Shown here in pieces: positions 6,068 through 8,645 of a stretch of DNA of 8,645 bases. Within the stretch, counting starts at the first letter, position 1. Each line of letters begins with the position of its first letter. Source of the DNA: Phycisphaera sp. (GTDB taxonomy: Bacteria > Planctomycetota > Phycisphaerae > Phycisphaerales > Phycisphaeraceae). The position numbers and the translations under genes are program-made. The notes beneath the pieces are model-generated. The model worked only from the letters and a program-made list of their open reading frames with translations. It searched no databases and was not told where the DNA came from. The stretch spans positions 1-8,645 of the forward strand of contig JARFRI010000011.1 of the NCBI GenBank assembly GCA_029287335.1, in the 5' to 3' direction.

Positions 6068-6841
6068 ATGACACCAAGCACCCTCATCCTCCGCACCGCT
6101 GGCACGAACTGTGACGCCGAGTTGGCATACGCTTTTGAACAGGCTGGCGCGACGACGCAGACGATCCACATCTCCAAGCTTATTGAGCAGCCGGAGCTGA
6201 TTGCTTCGTTCGACCTGATCGGCTTGCCTGGCGGGTTCAGCTACGGCGACGATATCGCGGCGGGGCGCATCCTTGCCAACCGGCTTAAGCACCGCCTGCT
6301 CGACCCGTTGCAAGACGCGGCCAAGCGTGGCGTGCCGATGATCGGGATCTGCAACGGGTTTCAGGTGCTGGTGAAGCTCGGCCTGCTGCCTTACCCCGAG
6401 CAAGCGACGCAGGTGTGTACGCTGGCGGACAACAATACCGGCCGGTTTACGTGCAAGTGGGGTGCGGTTCAGGCTGACAAGACCTCGTCGTGTATTTGGA
6501 CCCAAGGCCTGGGCGACTTTGAGTTGCCCATCGCCCACGGCGAAGGCCGGTTCACCGGCCCGGCTGAATTGATCGAGCAACTCAAAGCCAATGGCCAAGT
6601 CGCATTGCGATACGCCCCCAATGCCAACCCCAACGGCTCGGACGACGATATCGCGGGTATCTGCGACCCCACCGGCACGATCTTCGGCCTGATGCCCCAC
6701 CCCGAACGCTACGTCACCGCCACCCAGCACCCGCAATGGACCCGACAGGGGGAAGGGTTTTTAAGCGAGACGATGCCGGGTTTAGAGATGTTCCAAAACG
6801 CGGTGAGCTACGTGAAAGAACGCGCGACTGCGGGGGTTTAG
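6068..6841 (+). CDS. purQ: Phosphoribosylformylglycinamidine synthase, glutaminase subunit PurQ
   Basis: This 257-residue class I glutamine amidotransferase releases ammonia from glutamine for PurL, which makes FGAM in step 4 of purine synthesis. The N-terminus (LILRTAGTNCDAE) is typical. GGFSYGDD lies at 55-62. The nucleophile is C95 in GICNGFQ. The catalytic His and Glu are H211 and E213 in MPHPER. It is about 30 residues longer than the small Bacillus-type PurQ (about 227), with the extra length in the second half. An in-frame ATG at 6056 is a possible alternative start, but it lies inside the -10-like TATGAT, and the family N-terminus fits 6068 better. purL and purS are not adjacent. It converges with the AT-rich unknown gene, leaving 15 bp between stops and no obvious terminator. 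Confidence 0.96.
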   Translation: MTPSTLILRTAGTNCDAELAYAFEQAGATTQTIHISKLIEQPELIASFDLIGLPGGFSYGDDIAAGRILANRLKHRLLDPLQDAAKRGVPMIGICNGFQVLVKLGLLPYPEQATQVCTLADNNTGRFTCKWGAVQADKTSSCIWTQGLGDFELPIAHGEGRFTGPAELIEQLKANGQVALRYAPNANPNGSDDDIAGICDPTGTIFGLMPHPERYVTATQHPQWTRQGEGFLSETMPGLEMFQNAVSYVKERATAGV

Positions 6842-6856
6842 TCCCATTTCTAACTT

Positions 6857-7066
6857 CTAAGTACGCATTTTGAATTTACGAACCGGCAACTGATCTCTAG
6901 GTAGAGGCGGTGGGATCGTGATTCCCTGTTCTTTTGCTTGCCTGTAATACTCTTTTACGGAGAGTTTGAAAACCAGTTCTATCTTCTCGCCCACGGTCAA
7001 CCCTTTGAATAATTCGGGGTCAAACTCCGTTCGGGCCAAAACGACACCATTTTCATCTTTTGCCAT
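6857..7066 (-). CDS. Unknown small protein in an AT-rich patch
   Basis: This encodes a predicted soluble, charged protein of 69 residues that I do not recognise. The middle has amphipathic helix character (ELFKGLTVGEKIELVFKLSV), followed by a PPPLP turn near 53-57 and a basic tail ending RKFKMRT. There is no signal peptide, membrane segment or catalytic motif. The frame is open to an ATG at 7192, which would give 111 residues. I prefer 7066 because a perfect TATAAT ends 6 bases before it. In addition, the upstream extension is low-complexity Pro/Arg and would cover the GC-rich hairpins of the rpsA leader. GC here is about 43% against about 63% in adjacent purQ, so base composition points to recent acquisition or relaxed selection. 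It could still be a non-coding remnant. Confidence 0.55.
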   Translation of the reverse strand: MAKDENGVVLARTEFDPELFKGLTVGEKIELVFKLSVKEYYRQAKEQGITIPPPLPRDQLPVRKFKMRT

Positions 7067-7072
7067 GACATC

Positions 7073-7078
7073 ATTATA
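7073..7078 (-). promoter_or_regulatory. Consensus -10 TATAAT 6 bases before the small gene
   Basis: On the minus strand a perfect TATAAT is followed by 6 bases and the ATG at 7066. This is the same spacing seen at recR and within one base of the sulfatase, purQ and BFD-like genes. The matching -35 region is not convincing. It argues for the 7066 start and for a leaderless message. Confidence 0.5.
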
Positions 7079-7079
7079 A

Positions 7080-7108
7080 TCGGCATTCTGGCTAGATTTT
7101 GATACACT
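7080..7108 (+). promoter_or_regulatory. Candidate rpsA promoter
   Basis: TCGGCA (7080-7085, 4/6 to TTGACA) and TACACT (7103-7108, 4/6) are 17 bases apart. TG lies one base before the -10 hexamer (TG-A-TACACT), making it an extended -10. Transcription would start near 7115, giving a leader of about 122 bases before the rpsA ATG. Each hexamer alone is weak; the spacing plus the TG motif is the support. Confidence 0.35.
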
Positions 7109-7118
7109 ATTTAGCTCG

Positions 7119-7141
7119 CCCCAGCCGATGTTCGGCCGGGG
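7119..7141 (+). promoter_or_regulatory. GC-rich hairpin 1 in the rpsA leader
   Basis: Bases 7119-7128 pair with 7132-7141 around the 3-base loop TGT, with one A-C mismatch (7123/7137) and nine pairs, eight of them G-C. It would sit at the extreme 5' end of an rpsA message started near 7115. No T-tract follows, so it is not a standard intrinsic terminator. It may be a stabilising or regulatory leader structure. Confidence 0.45.
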
Positions 7142-7152
7142 TATCGCACGAG

Positions 7153-7172
7153 GCGGCCTATCCGTGGGCCGC
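7153..7172 (+). promoter_or_regulatory. GC-rich hairpin 2 with UNCG-type loop in the rpsA leader
   Basis: GCGGCC (7153-7158) pairs with GGCCGC (7167-7172). A T-G wobble and an A-T pair extend the stem to 8 bp and close on TCCG (7161-7164), a UNCG-class tetraloop. It lies 11 bases after hairpin 1 and 64 bases before the rpsA ATG. A T-rich run (7179-7187) follows loosely, but it is interrupted and distant, so a terminator is unlikely. Confidence 0.45.
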
Positions 7173-7218
7173 GACCCGTTGTTTCTTGGCATGTGTCAAG
7201 GCGGGTAAATCTGTCACG

Positions 7219-7224
7219 AAAGGA
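7219..7224 (+). promoter_or_regulatory. Ribosome-binding site of rpsA
   Basis: AAAGGA lies 12 bases before the ATG at 7237, a longer spacing than the usual 5-9. It is the clearest Shine-Dalgarno-like sequence before any gene here; most others have none. The long spacing fits the weak ribosome sites known for S1 genes, which are often autoregulated. Confidence 0.5.
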
Positions 7225-7236
7225 CACCCCTCTCTT

Positions 7237-8645
7237 ATGGTCAATAAGACCCTCATTGCAGAATTATCGATTGAAGATCTTGAAGCAGAATCCATGCTTC
7301 AAGAAGCCTTCGGCGATGCCGTCGCCGGCGGCGACATGGAAGAGCTGCTGCAGGACAACATCGCCGACTTTTCAAGCGGCTCCATCCTCACCGGCAAAAT
7401 CATCGGTATGGCTGGCGACGACTTCCTAGTCGACGTCGGCCTGAAGTCCGAAGGCATCCTCGACAAGAACGAGTTTGACAACCCGGCCGACGTCGAAATC
7501 GGCGACACGGTTGACGTGCTGCTCGAAACCGTTGAAGGCGAAGGCGGCATGGTCGCCATCTCCAAACGGAAAGCCGACCGCATCCGCGGCTGGGAAAAGC
7601 TCATCTCCGAAAAAGGCGAAGGCGATTCGATCGACGGCAAAGTTATGCGGAAGATCAAGGGCGGCCTGCTCGTCGATATCGGCGTGCCTGTCTTCCTGCC
7701 CGCGTCGCAGGTCGATATCCGGCGCCCCCCAGACATCGGTATCTACATCGGCAAGACGATCGAGGCACAGATCCTCAAGATCGACACCGAGCGCCGCAAC
7801 ATCGTTATCTCGCGTCGCAAGCTCATCGAAGACCGACGCTCGATCATGCGTAAGCAATTGCTCGAGAAGATCACCGTTGGCGACATTGTCGAGGGCACGG
7901 TCAAGAACATTGCCGACTTCGGCGCGTTCGTCGACCTGGGCGGCATCGATGGCCTGTTGCATATCACCGACATGAGCTGGGGCCGGGTCAACCACCCAAG
8001 CGACGTCGTGAAGATCGACGACAAGATCGAAGTCAAGATCCTCAACATCGACTTCGACAAGGAAAAGATCGCGCTGGGCCTGAAGCAGAAGGACTCTTCG
8101 CCTTGGGAAGATATCGAGGCGAAGTACCCGGCCAACACCCGCGTTACCGGTACCGTCACGAACATCATGTCCTATGGTGCCTTCGTCAAGCTCGAAGACG
8201 GCGTCGAAGGCCTGGTCCACATCTCCGAGATGTCTTGGACCAAGCGGATCAACCACCCCTCCGAAGTCGTTTCCATCGGCGAGGAAGTGGAAGTCGTTGT
8301 GCTTGAGATCGACCAGAGCAAGCAAGAGATCAGCCTTGGTATGAAGCAGACCGAGGTTAACCCTTGGGAACTGGTCGCCGAGAAGTACCCACCCGGTACG
8401 ATCGTCGAGGGCAAAGTCCGCAATCTCGCCAGCTACGGCGCGTTTGTCGAGATCGAGCCCGGTATCGATGGGTTGCTGCACGTCAGCGACCTGTCGTGGA
8501 CCAAGAAAATCAGCCACCCCAACGAGATGCTCAAGAAGGGCGACGACGCCCGCTGCGTCGTCCTTGAAGTGGACCAGCAGAAGCAACGCGTCGCGCTGGG
8601 CCTGAAGCAACTGGACGAAGACCCGTGGGACAACGCGATCCCATC
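7237..8645 (+). CDS. rpsA: 30S ribosomal protein S1 (3' end outside the window)
   Basis: S1 binds mRNA and helps the 30S subunit unfold and position transcripts, especially those with structured or weak ribosome sites. The 469 codons present encode a short acidic N-terminal segment (about 1-45) and five S1 OB-fold repeats at about 48-115, 129-200, 214-285, 301-373 and 387-460. The last three are closest to each other and share the pattern YGAFV/FGAFV, a GLxH(I/V)(S/T) turn and a DMSW/EMSW/DLSW motif. Each of these three ends in a LGLKQ/LGMKQ strand followed by Pro-Trp. Domains 1 and 2 are more divergent, as in E. coli S1, where they contact the ribosome. The frame is open at the right edge, so a sixth repeat may follow. 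The ATG at 7237 fits the acidic N-terminus and is preceded by AAAGGA. cmk and ispH, common neighbours of S1 genes, are not upstream. Confidence 0.95.
   Translation, partial: MVNKTLIAELSIEDLEAESMLQEAFGDAVAGGDMEELLQDNIADFSSGSILTGKIIGMAGDDFLVDVGLKSEGILDKNEFDNPADVEIGDTVDVLLETVEGEGGMVAISKRKADRIRGWEKLISEKGEGDSIDGKVMRKIKGGLLVDIGVPVFLPASQVDIRRPPDIGIYIGKTIEAQILKIDTERRNIVISRRKLIEDRRSIMRKQLLEKITVGDIVEGTVKNIADFGAFVDLGGIDGLLHITDMSWGRVNHPSDVVKIDDKIEVKILNIDFDKEKIALGLKQKDSSPWEDIEAKYPANTRVTGTVTNIMSYGAFVKLEDGVEGLVHISEMSWTKRINHPSEVVSIGEEVEVVVLEIDQSKQEISLGMKQTEVNPWELVAEKYPPGTIVEGKVRNLASYGAFVEIEPGIDGLLHVSDLSWTKKISHPNEMLKKGDDARCVVLEVDQQKQRVALGLKQLDEDPWDNAIP

Noticed and set aside
6124..6140. Second sigma-54-like sequence (TTGGCATACG...) inside purQ
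   Set aside because: The downstream TTG is off by one base, lacks the following C, and lies within coding sequence.
7067..7192. N-terminal extension of the small unknown gene to the ATG at 7192
   Set aside because: The added 42 residues are Pro/Arg-rich and antisense to GC-rich hairpins, and the base composition changes at about 7117. It is not excluded, but 7066 has the better promoter context.
7186..7202. Sigma-54-like -24/-12 element (TTGGCATG...) upstream of rpsA
   Set aside because: The GG of the -24 box is present, but the GC needed at -12 is displaced by one base, and spacing is strict for sigma-54.
7426..8610. Minus-strand open frame of 394 codons opposite rpsA
   Set aside because: The repeated D/V/L-rich pattern simply mirrors the S1 repeats on the plus strand. 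The S1 domains are unmistakable, so this is a shadow.
1..8645. Search for CRISPR arrays, tRNA/rRNA genes, insertion sequences, toxin-antitoxin or defence systems
   Set aside because: I saw no regularly spaced repeats, no cloverleaf or rRNA sequence, no transposase, and no gene set of a known or new defence type. The CPBP protease and the small unknown gene are not adjacent to each other or to any partner that would support a system.

Overview
The window looks like a chromosomal housekeeping segment of a GC-rich (about 60%) bacterium. A secreted type I sulfatase, a sigma-54 with long acidic N-terminal linkers, stand-alone PurQ and the general protein styles suggest Planctomycetota, perhaps class Phycisphaerae. 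That placement is an inference from protein style, not from a marker search. The first 19 bases are the Tn5/Nextera mosaic-end adapter, so the left edge is an untrimmed library artefact and not genome.

Layout. On the minus strand, read right to left, recR (4243-3632), rpoN (3462-1930) and an exported sulfatase (1640-135) follow each other with gaps of 169 and 289 bp; they may be separately transcribed. A small plus-strand BFD-like [2Fe-2S] protein (4259-4522) diverges from recR with only 15 bp between the two start codons. It converges on a minus-strand CPBP-type intramembrane protease with an extra non-membrane domain (6037-4544). That gene diverges from purQ (6068-6841, plus) across 30 bp. 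Next comes a short AT-rich minus-strand gene of unknown function (7066-6857, possibly starting at 7192) inside a patch of about 43% GC. Finally rpsA (plus, from 7237) runs off the right edge with five S1 domains visible.

The genes are core functions in recombination repair (RecR), transcription (RpoN), purine synthesis (PurQ) and translation (S1), plus a sulfatase, a ferredoxin-like protein and a membrane protease. They do not form one pathway, and I see no mobile element, CRISPR array, tRNA, rRNA or defence system.

The most interesting signal is regulatory. At five gene starts a -10-like hexamer of the form TAnnnT ends exactly 6 or 7 bases before the ATG, with no Shine-Dalgarno sequence. 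This predicts leaderless or nearly leaderless mRNAs. By contrast, rpsA has a purine-rich ribosome site and a leader carrying two tandem GC-rich hairpins.
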